Part shown: positions 14,786 to 22,960 of the stretch, piece by piece | How the letters are laid out: every line of letters starts with the position of its first letter | Numbering within the stretch: position 1 is the first letter of the stretch | Source of the DNA: CAYRVF01 sp964427535 | GTDB taxonomy: Bacteria; Chloroflexota; Ktedonobacteria; Ktedonobacterales; JADMIN01 | Length of the DNA: 29,774 nt | Direction: 5' to 3' | Assembly: GCA_964427535.1 (NCBI GenBank) | Contig: CAYRVF010000063.1 | Span: 1-29,774, forward strand | The notes under the pieces: model-generated | Told to the model about the DNA's origin: nothing | The model's database searches: none | What the model saw: only the letters and a program-made list of their open reading frames with translations | Position numbers and translations under genes: made by a program

Positions 14786-14886
14786 CCAGATACACGGCGC
14801 GCGCCGAGGTGGCGACTCCTGGAGAACTCTAACCGCATGCGCACGAAGACATGTGTGATTGCTCATCGTGGAAATGAGGCCACATT

Positions 14887-15654
14887 ATGATGCTGGCAAA
14901 CAAAGTGGCGATCGTGACCGGGGGTGATAGCGGCATCGGCCACGCCATCTGCCTCGGGCTGGCGGCGGAGGGAGCGGCAGTCACCATCAACTATCACCGC
15001 AACCAGGCGGCAGCCGAAGAAACGCTGAAGCAGATCACGCAGGCGGACGGCAAAGCCCAGATCGTCCAAGCGGACGTCTCGAGTGTCGCCGATCTGCAGA
15101 AGCTGGTGGACACGACCGTAGAGGCGTTCGGCCGGCTGGACGTGATGGTCAACAACGCGGGCATGGAAACACGCACGTCGCTCCTCGATACGACCGAGCA
15201 TCAGTTTGACCTGGTGATGGGCGTCGATCTGAAGAGCGCCTTCTTCGGCTCCCAACTTGCCGCCAAGCAGATGATCAAGCAGGGCAGCGGCGGGGCGATC
15301 ATCAATGTCTCGTCGGTGCATGAAGACTGGCCCATGCCCGGCAACATCGCCTACACCTGCGCCAAAGGCGGCGTGCGCATGCTGACGCGCACCGGCGGCG
15401 TGGAGCTGGCGAAGTACGGCATCCGCATGGTCAACGTGGGCCCCGGCGCGGTGAACACGCCGATCGACGCCGCGACGCTCGCCGACCCGGAAGCACGCGC
15501 GCGGCTCGAATCCGCCATCCCGCTGGGGCGCGTCGCCGAGCCACGCGAGATCGCGAACCTGATCGTCTGGCTGGGGTCTGATCTGGCCAGCTACGGCGTC
15601 GCGACCACCTACTTCGTCGATGGCGGCATCATGCAGGGCAGTGTCGGTCTCTAA
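14887..15654 (+). CDS. SDR-family oxidoreductase (glucose 1-dehydrogenase-like)
   Basis: This 255-aa protein starts at ATG 14887 (or 14890), with GAGG upstream. It is a classical short-chain dehydrogenase: cofactor motif TGGDSGIG (11-18), NNAG (89-92), and catalytic Ser142/143, Tyr156 and Lys160 (NVSS, then YTCAK). The C-terminal VDGG motif is present. After the second beta-strand comes NYHRNQAAAE; the Arg at the end of beta-2 favours NADP(H), as in Bacillus glucose dehydrogenases. It most resembles glucose 1-dehydrogenase-type SDRs, but the substrate cannot be read from sequence. It heads the redox block, with NDH-2 only 16 nt downstream. Confidence 0.88.
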   Translation: MMLANKVAIVTGGDSGIGHAICLGLAAEGAAVTINYHRNQAAAEETLKQITQADGKAQIVQADVSSVADLQKLVDTTVEAFGRLDVMVNNAGMETRTSLLDTTEHQFDLVMGVDLKSAFFGSQLAAKQMIKQGSGGAIINVSSVHEDWPMPGNIAYTCAKGGVRMLTRTGGVELAKYGIRMVNVGPGAVNTPIDAATLADPEARARLESAIPLGRVAEPREIANLIVWLGSDLASYGVATTYFVDGGIMQGSVGL

Positions 15655-15670
15655 ACGGGGGAGCAGCTCT

Positions 15671-17029
15671 ATGAAGAGGATCGTCGTGCTTGGCGGCGGT
15701 TTTGGTGGGCTCGCCGCCGTCCAAAAGCTGGACCGCCGGTTTCGCTCTGATGACGAGGTCGAGATCGTGCTGGTGAGCGACGCCAACTTTGTGGTGTATA
15801 CGCCCATGCTGGCCGACATCGCCGGTGGCACCATCGAGCCGCGCCATGCGGTGCCACCGATACGGGCGTTTCTGAAGAAGGCATACCTGCGCGAGGGGAT
15901 CGTCCAGCGTATCGACCTGGCGAACCAGACCGCGCACGGCCTCCTGTTGAGCGGCGAGCCTGCGCAGGTCCCCTATGATTACCTCGTCATCGCGCTCGGC
16001 GCGGTCACGAACTACAGTCACGCGACGGGCGCGGAGGAGCATAGTCTCGGCCTGAAAGACTTGTTCGATGCCGTCCGCCTGCGCAATCGCGCGCTGACGA
16101 TGCTCGAATGGGCCAACACCACCCGCGACCCAGACCTCCGCCGCGAGCTACTGACCTTCGTGATGGCGGGCGGCGGTTTTTCGGGCGTAGAGGGCATCGC
16201 CGCGCTCGAAGACCTAGTCCACGGCGCCCTGCACTACTATCCAGACATCCGGCGCGAGGAACTGCGGTTCATTCTCGCGCCCCACGGCAGGCGCCTGCTG
16301 GAGGAGGTTGATCCCCGGCTGGGCGAGTACGTGGTGGAGAAGTTCGGCGAGCGCTCCATCGATGTGCGCCTCGGCGTCGGCGTGACCGACGTCACCCCGC
16401 GCACCGCGACACTCACGACCGGCGAGGTGATCCCGACGCGCACGGTCATCTGGACCGCCGGGATCAAGGTCAACCCGGTCGTGCAGGCGATGGACCTACC
16501 CAAGACAAAGCATGGCGCGCTCCAGGTCGACAACCAGCTGCGGGTGCTCGATCACCCGACCATCTACGCGCTGGGTGACTGCGCCTCCGTACCTCTGCCC
16601 GAGGGGGAGGGCTTCTACGCCCCGACCGCGCAGAACGCGATCCGGCAAGGCCCGGTCGCCGCGGCCAACATCATCGCCGACATTCGCCACACCGGGCTGA
16701 CCAAGACGTTCACGTACAAGCCAATCGGCAGTCTGGCGAGCCTGGGCAATCGCCAGGCCGTCGCGCAGATCGGTGACATCCGGCTCTCTGGCCTGCCCGC
16801 CTGGTTCGCCTGGCGCGGCATCTACCTCGCGAAGCTACCGACCGTCGCGGATCGGGTGCGCGTGGGCCTGGACTGGCTCACCAACCTTTTCGCGCCCGTC
16901 GATACAGTGCAGCTCCCGTTCATCCGCGAGAACGCGGCCGGCGTCGGGCGGCTCGAAGCGGCAATGGCGTCGTCGTCACGGCTCAACTCGGGAGCCACGT
17001 CCGCGCCGCCCGCGCCAAGCGCGGGATAA
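15671..17029 (+). CDS. ndh: Type II NADH dehydrogenase (NDH-2)
   Basis: This 452-aa protein starts at ATG 15671, with GGGGAG 8 nt upstream; the longer frame from 15620 overlaps the SDR gene. FAD binding is shown by VVLGGGFGG (5-13), NAD binding by AGGGFSGVE (166-174), and the second FAD contact by YALGDCA (299-305). APTAQNAIRQG (317-327) is the quinone-site AQxxxxQ region typical of NDH-2. The C-terminus (370-420) has amphipathic membrane-association segments (LPAWFAWRGIYLAKLP). It oxidises NADH and reduces quinone without pumping protons. In this block it can supply quinol to cytochrome bd. A Ser/Ala/Pro-rich tail of about 25 residues ends the protein. Confidence 0.9.
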   Translation: MKRIVVLGGGFGGLAAVQKLDRRFRSDDEVEIVLVSDANFVVYTPMLADIAGGTIEPRHAVPPIRAFLKKAYLREGIVQRIDLANQTAHGLLLSGEPAQVPYDYLVIALGAVTNYSHATGAEEHSLGLKDLFDAVRLRNRALTMLEWANTTRDPDLRRELLTFVMAGGGFSGVEGIAALEDLVHGALHYYPDIRREELRFILAPHGRRLLEEVDPRLGEYVVEKFGERSIDVRLGVGVTDVTPRTATLTTGEVIPTRTVIWTAGIKVNPVVQAMDLPKTKHGALQVDNQLRVLDHPTIYALGDCASVPLPEGEGFYAPTAQNAIRQGPVAAANIIADIRHTGLTKTFTYKPIGSLASLGNRQAVAQIGDIRLSGLPAWFAWRGIYLAKLPTVADRVRVGLDWLTNLFAPVDTVQLPFIRENAAGVGRLEAAMASSSRLNSGATSAPPAPSAG

Positions 17030-17072
17030 CCCCCAGCATGTCGCGCGTGTCTGGAACGTAAGGAGCAGCGCT

Positions 17073-18674
17073 ATGGCTTCGGATACCCACTATGACGTGA
17101 TCATCATCGGGACGGGCGCCGGCGGCGGCACGCTCGCCTACCATCTGGCGCCGTCGGGCAAGCGCATTCTGCTGCTGGAGCGCGGCGACTATCTGCCGCG
17201 TGAGCAGCAGAACTGGGACGCTGAGGAGGTCTTCGTCAAGAACCGCTACATCTCACCCGATACCTGGTACACTGCCGACGGCAAGCCCTTCCAGCCGCAG
17301 ATCCACTATGTGATTGGCGGCGCCACCAAGCTCTACGGCGCCGCGCTCTACCGGCTCCGCAAGGAGGATTTCGGCGAGCTGCGCCACCACGACGGCCTCT
17401 CGCCCGCCTGGCCGATCAGCTATGAGGAGATGGAGCCGTACTACTCCTACGCCGAGCAGCTCTATCAGGTCCACGGCCAGCATGGCGAGGACCCCACCGA
17501 TCCACCGGCCAGCGCGCCCTACCCCTTCCCCGCGGTCTCGCATGAGCCGCGCATGCAACAGTTGCACGACGACCTGCGGAAGAACGGTTACCATGCCTTC
17601 CACGCGCCCTGCGGCATCCTGCTCGACGAGCAGGACCGCGCCGCCAGCACCTGTATCCGCTGCTCGACCTGCGACGGCTACCCGTGCCTGGTGCATGCCA
17701 AAGCCGACGCCGAGGTCATCTGTGTGCGCCCCGCGCTGGAGTTCCCCAACGTGACGCTGCTGCGGCATGCGCCCGTGGTCAAGCTCACCACGAGCTCCTC
17801 CGGCCGCGAAGTCACCGAGGTCGTCGTTGAGCACGACGGCGCGCGCGAGATCTATCAGGGCAACATCGTCGTCGTCGCCTGCGGCGCCGCCAACTCCGCC
17901 AAGCTGCTGCTCGTGTCGGCCAATGACCGCCATCCCCATGGGCTGGCCAACGGCTCGGATCAGGTGGGCCGCAACTACATGTTCCACAACAGCAAGGCAA
18001 TATTGGCGGTCTCCACGACGCCCAACGAGACCGTCTTCCAGAAGACGGTGGGCCTCAACGACTTCTACTTCGGCATGGAGGGGTTTGATTACCCCATGGG
18101 CAACATCCAGATGACGGGCAAGTCGGTCCCGCCGATGTACCGTGGCGAGAAGCCGCGGCTGACCAGGCTCGCGCCGACCTGGACGCTGACGGAGGTGGCC
18201 CACCACGCCGTCGACTTCTGGCTCTCCACCGAGGATCTGCCGAGGCCGGACAACCGCGTGACCGTCGACGCGCACGGCAACATCAGGCTCAGCTACACAC
18301 CAAACAATCAGGAGTCCACTAAACGGCTGTACGACCAGGTGAAGTCGATGCTGCCAAAGATCGGCATGCAGCAGGGGCGCCTGATTCAACGCGACCTCTA
18401 TCTCCAGAACGAGATTCCTGTCGCGGGCGTCGCGCATCAGGCGGGGACATGTCGGTTCGGTACCGATCCGGCGACCTCGGTGCTGGATACCAACTGTCGC
18501 ACCCATGAGGTGGACAATCTCTACGTGGTCGACACCAGCTTCTTCCCCAGCATCGGCGCGGTCAACCCCGCGCTGACGGCGATCGCCAATGCCTTGCGGG
18601 TGGGCGATCACATCCTGGACCGGCTCGGCGCGACGACTCCCGCGCTCGCCGTGAGTGGCAGCCGCACTCACTGA
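17073..18674 (+). CDS. GMC-family FAD oxidoreductase with cysteine cluster
   Basis: This 533-aa protein starts at ATG 17073 with AAGGAGCAG upstream. The ADP-binding motif is IIGTGAGGGT (11-20), and the GMC C-terminal domain has VAHQAGTCRFG (453-463) with the active-site His455 and Asn498 in GAVNPALTAIANALR. Four cysteines form C-X2-C-X2-C-X4-C (194, 197, 200, 205; TCIRCSTCDGYPC). This lies where gluconate, FAD-glucose and long-chain alcohol GMC dehydrogenases carry a cysteine-rich loop; in FAD-glucose dehydrogenase such cysteines hold a 3Fe-4S cluster. It may therefore be a dehydrogenase that delivers electrons onward rather than an oxidase. There is no Tat signal, so it is probably cytoplasmic. 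The 43-nt gap to NDH-2 suggests an operon. Substrate is unknown, probably a sugar or alcohol. Confidence 0.85.
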   Translation: MASDTHYDVIIIGTGAGGGTLAYHLAPSGKRILLLERGDYLPREQQNWDAEEVFVKNRYISPDTWYTADGKPFQPQIHYVIGGATKLYGAALYRLRKEDFGELRHHDGLSPAWPISYEEMEPYYSYAEQLYQVHGQHGEDPTDPPASAPYPFPAVSHEPRMQQLHDDLRKNGYHAFHAPCGILLDEQDRAASTCIRCSTCDGYPCLVHAKADAEVICVRPALEFPNVTLLRHAPVVKLTTSSSGREVTEVVVEHDGAREIYQGNIVVVACGAANSAKLLLVSANDRHPHGLANGSDQVGRNYMFHNSKAILAVSTTPNETVFQKTVGLNDFYFGMEGFDYPMGNIQMTGKSVPPMYRGEKPRLTRLAPTWTLTEVAHHAVDFWLSTEDLPRPDNRVTVDAHGNIRLSYTPNNQESTKRLYDQVKSMLPKIGMQQGRLIQRDLYLQNEIPVAGVAHQAGTCRFGTDPATSVLDTNCRTHEVDNLYVVDTSFFPSIGAVNPALTAIANALRVGDHILDRLGATTPALAVSGSRTH

Positions 18675-18816
18675 GGCACTAGGTCCACCGACCCGTCGGC
18701 GCTCGCATGGTAAAGCCGACCGATTGGTAGGGACAGGCGTATGCGGATGCTGCTACGACTGTTATCGCAGCCCGCATGCGCCTGCCCAGCCAGCCGGGAA
18801 GAATGGAGTCGTGCAC

Positions 18817-20160
18817 ATGAGCTCGGACGTTGCGGCACGCGCGTCACTGGCTGTGTCGCTGGCGTTTCACATCGTCTTCGCCGCGGTGGGCATCGGCCTG
18901 CCCCTGATGTTCTGCATCGCCGAAGGCATCGGCTTGCGCAAGCGCGATGCCACGTGGTACGCGCTAGCCCGCCGCTGGAGCCGCGCGGCGGGCATTCTCT
19001 TCGTGGTGGGGGCGGTCTCGGGCACCGCGCTCTCCTTCGAATTCGGGCTGCTGTGGCCGCGCTTCATGGCCTTTGGCTCGGGCATCTTTGGCTTGATGTT
19101 CACCTTTGAGGGCTTCTGCTTCTTCTTGGAGGCGATCTTTCTGGGCCTCTATCTCTACGGCTGGGACCGGCTCTCGCCGCGCACCCATTGGCTGATGGCA
19201 TTCCCCGTGGTGGTGACGGGCGCGCTCGCCTCACAGTTCATCCTGGCGGTCAACTCCTGGATGAATACGCCCACCGGCTTCACGCTCGTCAACGGCAAGG
19301 CGACGAACATCAATCCGTGGGCGGCGATGTTCAACCCCATGGCGCCCTCGCAGGCGATTCATATGCTGGTCGCCGCCTACCAGGTCACCGGTTTTGCCAT
19401 CGCCGCCGTCTACGCCGCCGGACTGCTCCGTGGCCGCAACGACGCCTACCATCGCAACGGCATGTCGCTGGGCATGCTTATCGGGGCGATCATGATCATC
19501 CCGCAAGCAATCGCCGGGAGCTGGATCGGCGAGGCGCTGGCGCGCAACCAGCCAGAGAAGCTGGCGGGCATCGAAGGCCTCTTTCACACCACCGCCGGCG
19601 CACCGCTGGCGCTCTTCGGCTGGGTGGATACCTCGAAGCAGACCGTCTATCTCGCCATCACCATTCCCAAAATGCTGAGCTTCCTGTCTTACAACCACTT
19701 CAACGCCACCGTCACTGGGCTCGATGCTTTCCCGCAGAACACCTGGCCCGGCGCGGCGGTCGATCCCATCGCGCACCTGGCCTTCGATACGATGGCCACC
19801 CTTGGTGGCCTCTTCCTGCTCGTGCCGCTGGTGTTCTGGCTCGGGTACTTTTTGCAGCACAGGACGGTGCCGACCGCGCGGTGGCTGCTCTGGGTGCTGT
19901 TGATCTGCGGCCCGCTGACCTTTGTGGCCCTGGAATGCGGCTGGGTGGCGGCGGAGTTGGGGCGCCAGCCGTGGATCATCTACAACATCATGCTCGTCAG
20001 CAACGGGGTCACGACCAACGGCGGCGTTGCGTTTTTCTTCTTCGTCTTCCTGGCCATTTACATCGCGCTCGGCGTGGCCACCGTGGCGTTGCTGCGCCGC
20101 CTGGCGCACGAGCAGAAGACGTTCGTTCCGGAGCGCAAGGTCGCCGTGAGCGTCGAATAG
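18817..20160 (+). CDS. cydA: Cytochrome bd ubiquinol oxidase subunit I
   Basis: This 447-aa protein starts at ATG 18817, with GGAG 9 nt upstream. Haem ligands are visible as His18 (AFHIVFA), His182 (AIHMLVAAYQ) and Met326 (AFDTMATLGG). Conserved acidic residues Glu98 and Glu105 lie in TFEGFCFFLEAIF, Lys248 and Glu253 in KLAGIEG, and GRQPW is at 382-386. The Q-loop is short, as in the CioA/cyanide-insensitive branch. The subunit oxidises quinol and reduces oxygen to water at high affinity. It is 142 nt after the GMC gene, so it may have its own promoter. Unusually, cydB is not adjacent: a small ORF and a transporter gene intervene. Confidence 0.95.
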   Translation: MSSDVAARASLAVSLAFHIVFAAVGIGLPLMFCIAEGIGLRKRDATWYALARRWSRAAGILFVVGAVSGTALSFEFGLLWPRFMAFGSGIFGLMFTFEGFCFFLEAIFLGLYLYGWDRLSPRTHWLMAFPVVVTGALASQFILAVNSWMNTPTGFTLVNGKATNINPWAAMFNPMAPSQAIHMLVAAYQVTGFAIAAVYAAGLLRGRNDAYHRNGMSLGMLIGAIMIIPQAIAGSWIGEALARNQPEKLAGIEGLFHTTAGAPLALFGWVDTSKQTVYLAITIPKMLSFLSYNHFNATVTGLDAFPQNTWPGAAVDPIAHLAFDTMATLGGLFLLVPLVFWLGYFLQHRTVPTARWLLWVLLICGPLTFVALECGWVAAELGRQPWIIYNIMLVSNGVTTNGGVAFFFFVFLAIYIALGVATVALLRRLAHEQKTFVPERKVAVSVE

Positions 20161-20191
20161 AGCGGTAGAGCACACTGGATTGCTACCCGCT
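20161..20191 (+). terminator. Hairpin immediately after cydA
   Basis: AGCGGTAG (20161-20168) pairs with CTACCCGCT (20183-20191) with one bulge. It starts at the first base after the cydA stop. It could attenuate transcription into the transporter and cydB. Confidence 0.35.
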
Positions 20192-20234
20192 CCACGTGCG
20201 CACAGCTCCACTCATGTAAACAGAGGAGATGGCG

Positions 20235-20438
20235 ATGTCGAATGCACCTCCCAACTTTCTAGGGGTCACCACGTTTGGCTTGCTGGCCGTCGAGGTCGCG
20301 GTTGGCGTGACCGCGGTTTCCGATGGGGGTGTTGCATCAGATCGTGCGCGGCACAGCACACCGGCACGCGAGAGGCCAGTCCCGGCGGCAGGCTGGGCGG
20401 ACCAACTGAGCAGGGACCAGATAGGGGAATCCCCATGA
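20235..20438 (+). CDS. Small single-span membrane protein between cydA and transporter
   Basis: This 67-aa frame starts at ATG 20235, with GAGGAG 6 nt upstream; an ATG at 20229 is too close to that site. Residues 8-29 (NFLGVTTFGLLAVEVAVGVTA) form one predicted transmembrane helix, followed by a polar Arg/Pro-rich tail. Its TGA stop overlaps the next gene's ATG in an ATGA arrangement, which strongly suggests translational coupling. Cytochrome bd oxidases often carry a third single-helix subunit (CydX, CydS, CydH). The position after cydA makes that possible here, but there is no sequence similarity to CydX that I can see. It could instead be only a leader peptide for the transporter. Confidence 0.55.
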   Translation: MSNAPPNFLGVTTFGLLAVEVAVGVTAVSDGGVASDRARHSTPARERPVPAAGWADQLSRDQIGESP

Positions 20439-21397
20439 CAACACTACCGACTGCCGTCGTCCTGGTGAACGGATTTGGCCTGCTCTTCGTGATCCTCAAC
20501 TCGTTCGCCCTCGGCCTCCGGCTTCCGGTCGGCAAAATGCTGGCAACGTTCTTTGCGCATTGGCAGATTGCTGTGTGGGTGTTGGTGGTCAATTTCCTCC
20601 TCATCCCCCTCCTGTTCATCGGCTATCTGCTGACAGTCGCCTCGTCCATCCCTGGCCAGATCAAGGTCGGGTTCTGTGTCGCGGCCCTGTCCGCGGGCAT
20701 GCCGTTCGCGACCCTCATCGCCAGGGTGGCGCGGGCGAACACCAATGTCGCCGCCATGCTGCTGATCACCTTGACCGTCGTGACAGTCATCGTCCTCCCG
20801 CTCGGGTTACCCCTGGCCGTTGCGGCGGTTGACGCGAAGCTGCACGTCTCCGTCTGGGATGTCGCCTGGCCGCTGCTCCTCTTTCTGCTGCTGCCGTTGG
20901 CGCTGGGGTGTGCCCTCCGGTTCTGGTGGCCCGACCTGGCGCCGCCCTTGAGGCGGTGGCTTGTCCCGTTTGCGATTCTGTGTCTGCTCTTGAACGTCAA
21001 CTTTACCTTGTATGCGTTTTGGAATCTGTTCGTGCAGACCTGGGACACGGGCAGCTATCTCGCCGCGATTGCCGGTCCGTTCATCGGCCTGGGGTGCGCC
21101 TACCTGCTCCTCACGATTCTGCGCATCCACGATGTGGGCATCCGGCATGCGACCGCGATCACGACGGCGATCCGCAACATCGCCCCCATGCTCCTGGTGA
21201 TGATCATTCCCTTTGGCGCCTACCCGCTGGTCAGCGTGTCCATCACGATCCTCAACACGATCGGCATCGTGGTCGTCTTGGCGTTCGCGCTGGCGTGGCG
21301 GCGCGCAGCCGCGCCGAAGGGGGCCGAGGCGCGAGCGCAAGCGCGGCCGCAGGAGGCACCGGTACGGCAGCAGCGTGGTGGAGAAGCGATGGCGTAG
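20435..21397 (+). CDS. Bile acid:sodium symporter (BASS)-like transporter
   Basis: This 320-aa protein starts at ATG 20435, with AGGGGA 8 nt upstream, and overlaps the small ORF by 4 nt. About nine to ten hydrophobic helices are visible. The pattern CVAALSAGMPFATLIARVAR followed by ANTNVAAMLLITLTVVTVIVLPL matches the first BASS crossover region, and IRHATAITTAIRNIAPMLLV matches the second, where many members have GxQN. The substrate is probably a small organic anion taken up or exported with Na+ or H+. The C-terminal 30 residues are Ala/Arg/Gln-rich and cytoplasmic. Its insertion between cydA and cydB is unusual and suggests functional linkage or an insertion event. Confidence 0.75.
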   Translation: MTTLPTAVVLVNGFGLLFVILNSFALGLRLPVGKMLATFFAHWQIAVWVLVVNFLLIPLLFIGYLLTVASSIPGQIKVGFCVAALSAGMPFATLIARVARANTNVAAMLLITLTVVTVIVLPLGLPLAVAAVDAKLHVSVWDVAWPLLLFLLLPLALGCALRFWWPDLAPPLRRWLVPFAILCLLLNVNFTLYAFWNLFVQTWDTGSYLAAIAGPFIGLGCAYLLLTILRIHDVGIRHATAITTAIRNIAPMLLVMIIPFGAYPLVSVSITILNTIGIVVVLAFALAWRRAAAPKGAEARAQARPQEAPVRQQRGGEAMA

Positions 21398-21444
21398 ACG
21401 GCCTAGTAGGAGTGGTGATCTTCCAGGCGGCCCGTTCGGCCCAG

Positions 21445-21492
21445 AGGAGCCGAGGAGCCGAGGAGCCGAGGAGCCGAGGAGCCGAGGAGCCG
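21445..21492 (+). repeat. Six perfect tandem copies of 8-bp AGGAGCCG
   Basis: AGGAGCCG repeats at 21445, 21453, 21461, 21469, 21477 and 21485 without mismatch, in the 242-nt gap between the transporter stop and cydB. Each unit includes AGGAG, a Shine-Dalgarno-like core. The unit length is not a multiple of three and the array is perfect, so it is likely length-variable. Confidence 0.9.
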
Positions 21493-21531
21493 CCTGCACG
21501 AAAGCTCGCGGGCGTGGCCCAAGGGAGCGAA

Positions 21532-21549
21532 GGATGCGGCGGCGCATCC
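21532..21549 (+). terminator. Short hairpin upstream of cydB
   Basis: GGATGCG (21532-21538) pairs with CGCATCC (21543-21549) around a GCGG loop. It lies between the tandem repeat and cydB. Whether it terminates, attenuates or only shapes the leader is unclear. Confidence 0.3.
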
Positions 21550-21639
21550 CCGCGGCACATCCTCAACAATCAACTTTCCGCACGGAGTCCGTATCATCCG
21601 GATCAGTTGCTCAGGCGCATTCAGAGCAGGCGGTGTTAC

Positions 21640-22938
21640 ATGTCACAATCCACATTAGCGGCGCTCAGCGCGGCCCTCATCTGGGTGGCATTGATCGCCT
21701 ACGCCGTGCTCGGCGGGGCGGATTTCGGCGGCGGCATCTGGGATCTGCTCGCACGGGGGCCGACGGCGGATCGCCAGCGGGTGGCGATCGCGCGCGGGAT
21801 GGGTCCGGTGTGGGAATCCAACAACGTCTGGCTGATCTTCGTGCTCGTCGTCACGTGGACGGCCTTCCCGATCGTCTTTGCCGGCGTCTCGACCGCGCTG
21901 TTCATTCCGATCACGCTCGCCGTCATCGGCATTGTGTTGCGCGGCGCGGCGTTCGGGTTCCGGTCCAATTACGGCCTGGAAGTCGGTTCAGGCGTCCGCT
22001 GGGGGCATGTCTTCAATATCGCGAGCACGATCACGCCCTTTCTCTTCGGCGCGATGGCTGGGGCGCTCGCCAGCGGCCAGATTCACGTCTCGGGGCCGCC
22101 CGTGCAGGTGCAGGCCAATCCGTGGACGACATGGACAACCCCGTTCGCTCTCGCCTGTGGCCTCTTCGCGGTTGGACTGTGCTCAGTGCTCGCCGCCACC
22201 TACCTAACGGTGGACTCACGCAACGCGGGCGACAGCGAGCTTGCGGACCTCTTTCGCATGCGCGCGCTCGTCGCGGGCGCGGTGACGGCGGCGCTCGGCG
22301 CGCTGGCGGCAATCCTCGCGATTTCCGAGGCGCCGACGCTCTGGCACGGGCTTATCGGCAAAGCGCTTCCCTTCTCCCTCGCGGCGGTTTTGCTCGGCCT
22401 GGCGACCGCGGTGGCACTGCTACGCCAGATCGATGTGCTCGCGCGCGTGCTGGTCGCGGCGGAGACGGCCTGCATCTTCCTGGCATGGGGCGTCGCGCAG
22501 TGGCCATATCTGATCGTGCCAGACGTGACCGTCGACAGCGCCGCCAGCCCGGCCTCCGTGCTTGCGCCGATGCTGATTGTCGCCGTCATCGGTCTGGTGG
22601 TGCTGATTCCCTCGCTCTGGTACCTGTTTGTCATCTTCAAGCGACACGCGACGACGGGTACGCCGACGAAGGGGTCTCGTGTCACGACGGCATCCTTCGT
22701 CGCCACGCTGCAGCCGGCCGCCGCACCGGTCGTTTCGCCGCGCAGCTCCAATACATTCTCGACGTATCCGCAGACTGCCACCACGCCGGACACCTCGCCC
22801 ACTGGGAGAATCTCGCCGGTGCTCGCGGCATTGCTCGCGATCGTGGCCGCTCCCCTCATCACCGGGACGGTTGATCGAGTTCGAGCGGGCGTGGAGCGCA
22901 GGCGGCAGCGGTCGCGGCAGAAAGTGCCCGTGCGGTGA
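21640..22938 (+). CDS. cydB: Cytochrome bd ubiquinol oxidase subunit II with extended C-terminus
   Basis: This 432-aa protein starts at ATG 21640, with a weak GCAGG about 10 nt upstream. CydB features are the N-terminal helix ending YAVLGGADFGGGIWDL (21-36), ARGMGPVWESNNVWLIF (51-67), LRGAAFGFR (100-108) and the terminal SLWYLFVIFK (325-334). CydB is usually about 330-380 aa. Here about 97 extra residues follow: a Ser/Thr/Pro/Ala-rich linker (338-390), a predicted transmembrane helix (391-410, SPVLAALLAIVAAPLITG) and a very basic tail (412-432). The frame is open far upstream, but only this ATG gives the standard N-terminus. It partners CydA, though separated from it by 1.5 kb. Confidence 0.92.
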   Translation: MSQSTLAALSAALIWVALIAYAVLGGADFGGGIWDLLARGPTADRQRVAIARGMGPVWESNNVWLIFVLVVTWTAFPIVFAGVSTALFIPITLAVIGIVLRGAAFGFRSNYGLEVGSGVRWGHVFNIASTITPFLFGAMAGALASGQIHVSGPPVQVQANPWTTWTTPFALACGLFAVGLCSVLAATYLTVDSRNAGDSELADLFRMRALVAGAVTAALGALAAILAISEAPTLWHGLIGKALPFSLAAVLLGLATAVALLRQIDVLARVLVAAETACIFLAWGVAQWPYLIVPDVTVDSAASPASVLAPMLIVAVIGLVVLIPSLWYLFVIFKRHATTGTPTKGSRVTTASFVATLQPAAAPVVSPRSSNTFSTYPQTATTPDTSPTGRISPVLAALLAIVAAPLITGTVDRVRAGVERRRQRSRQKVPVR

Positions 22939-22960
22939 TATCCCGCGTGAGACACACCCG

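Noticed and set aside
17253..18671. 472-codon open frame antisense to the GMC gene
   Set aside because: It is a shadow of the GMC reading frame. Composition is typical of complementary third-position bias and no start signal is present.
18678..18745. CACTAGGTCC upstream of cydA as another 52-nt-type promoter
   Set aside because: No TANNNT lies 52 nt downstream. The nearest candidates are TAGGGA at 50 and TATGCG at 62, so it does not fit the rule.
21445..21492. CRISPR array or transposon end for the AGGAGCCG repeats
   Set aside because: The units are 8 bp with no spacers, no cas genes and no flanking inverted repeats or transposase.
20908..21639. Upstream extension of the cydB frame
   Set aside because: The frame is open through the transporter gene and the 8-bp array, but the extension is low-complexity and the standard CydB N-terminus begins at 21640.
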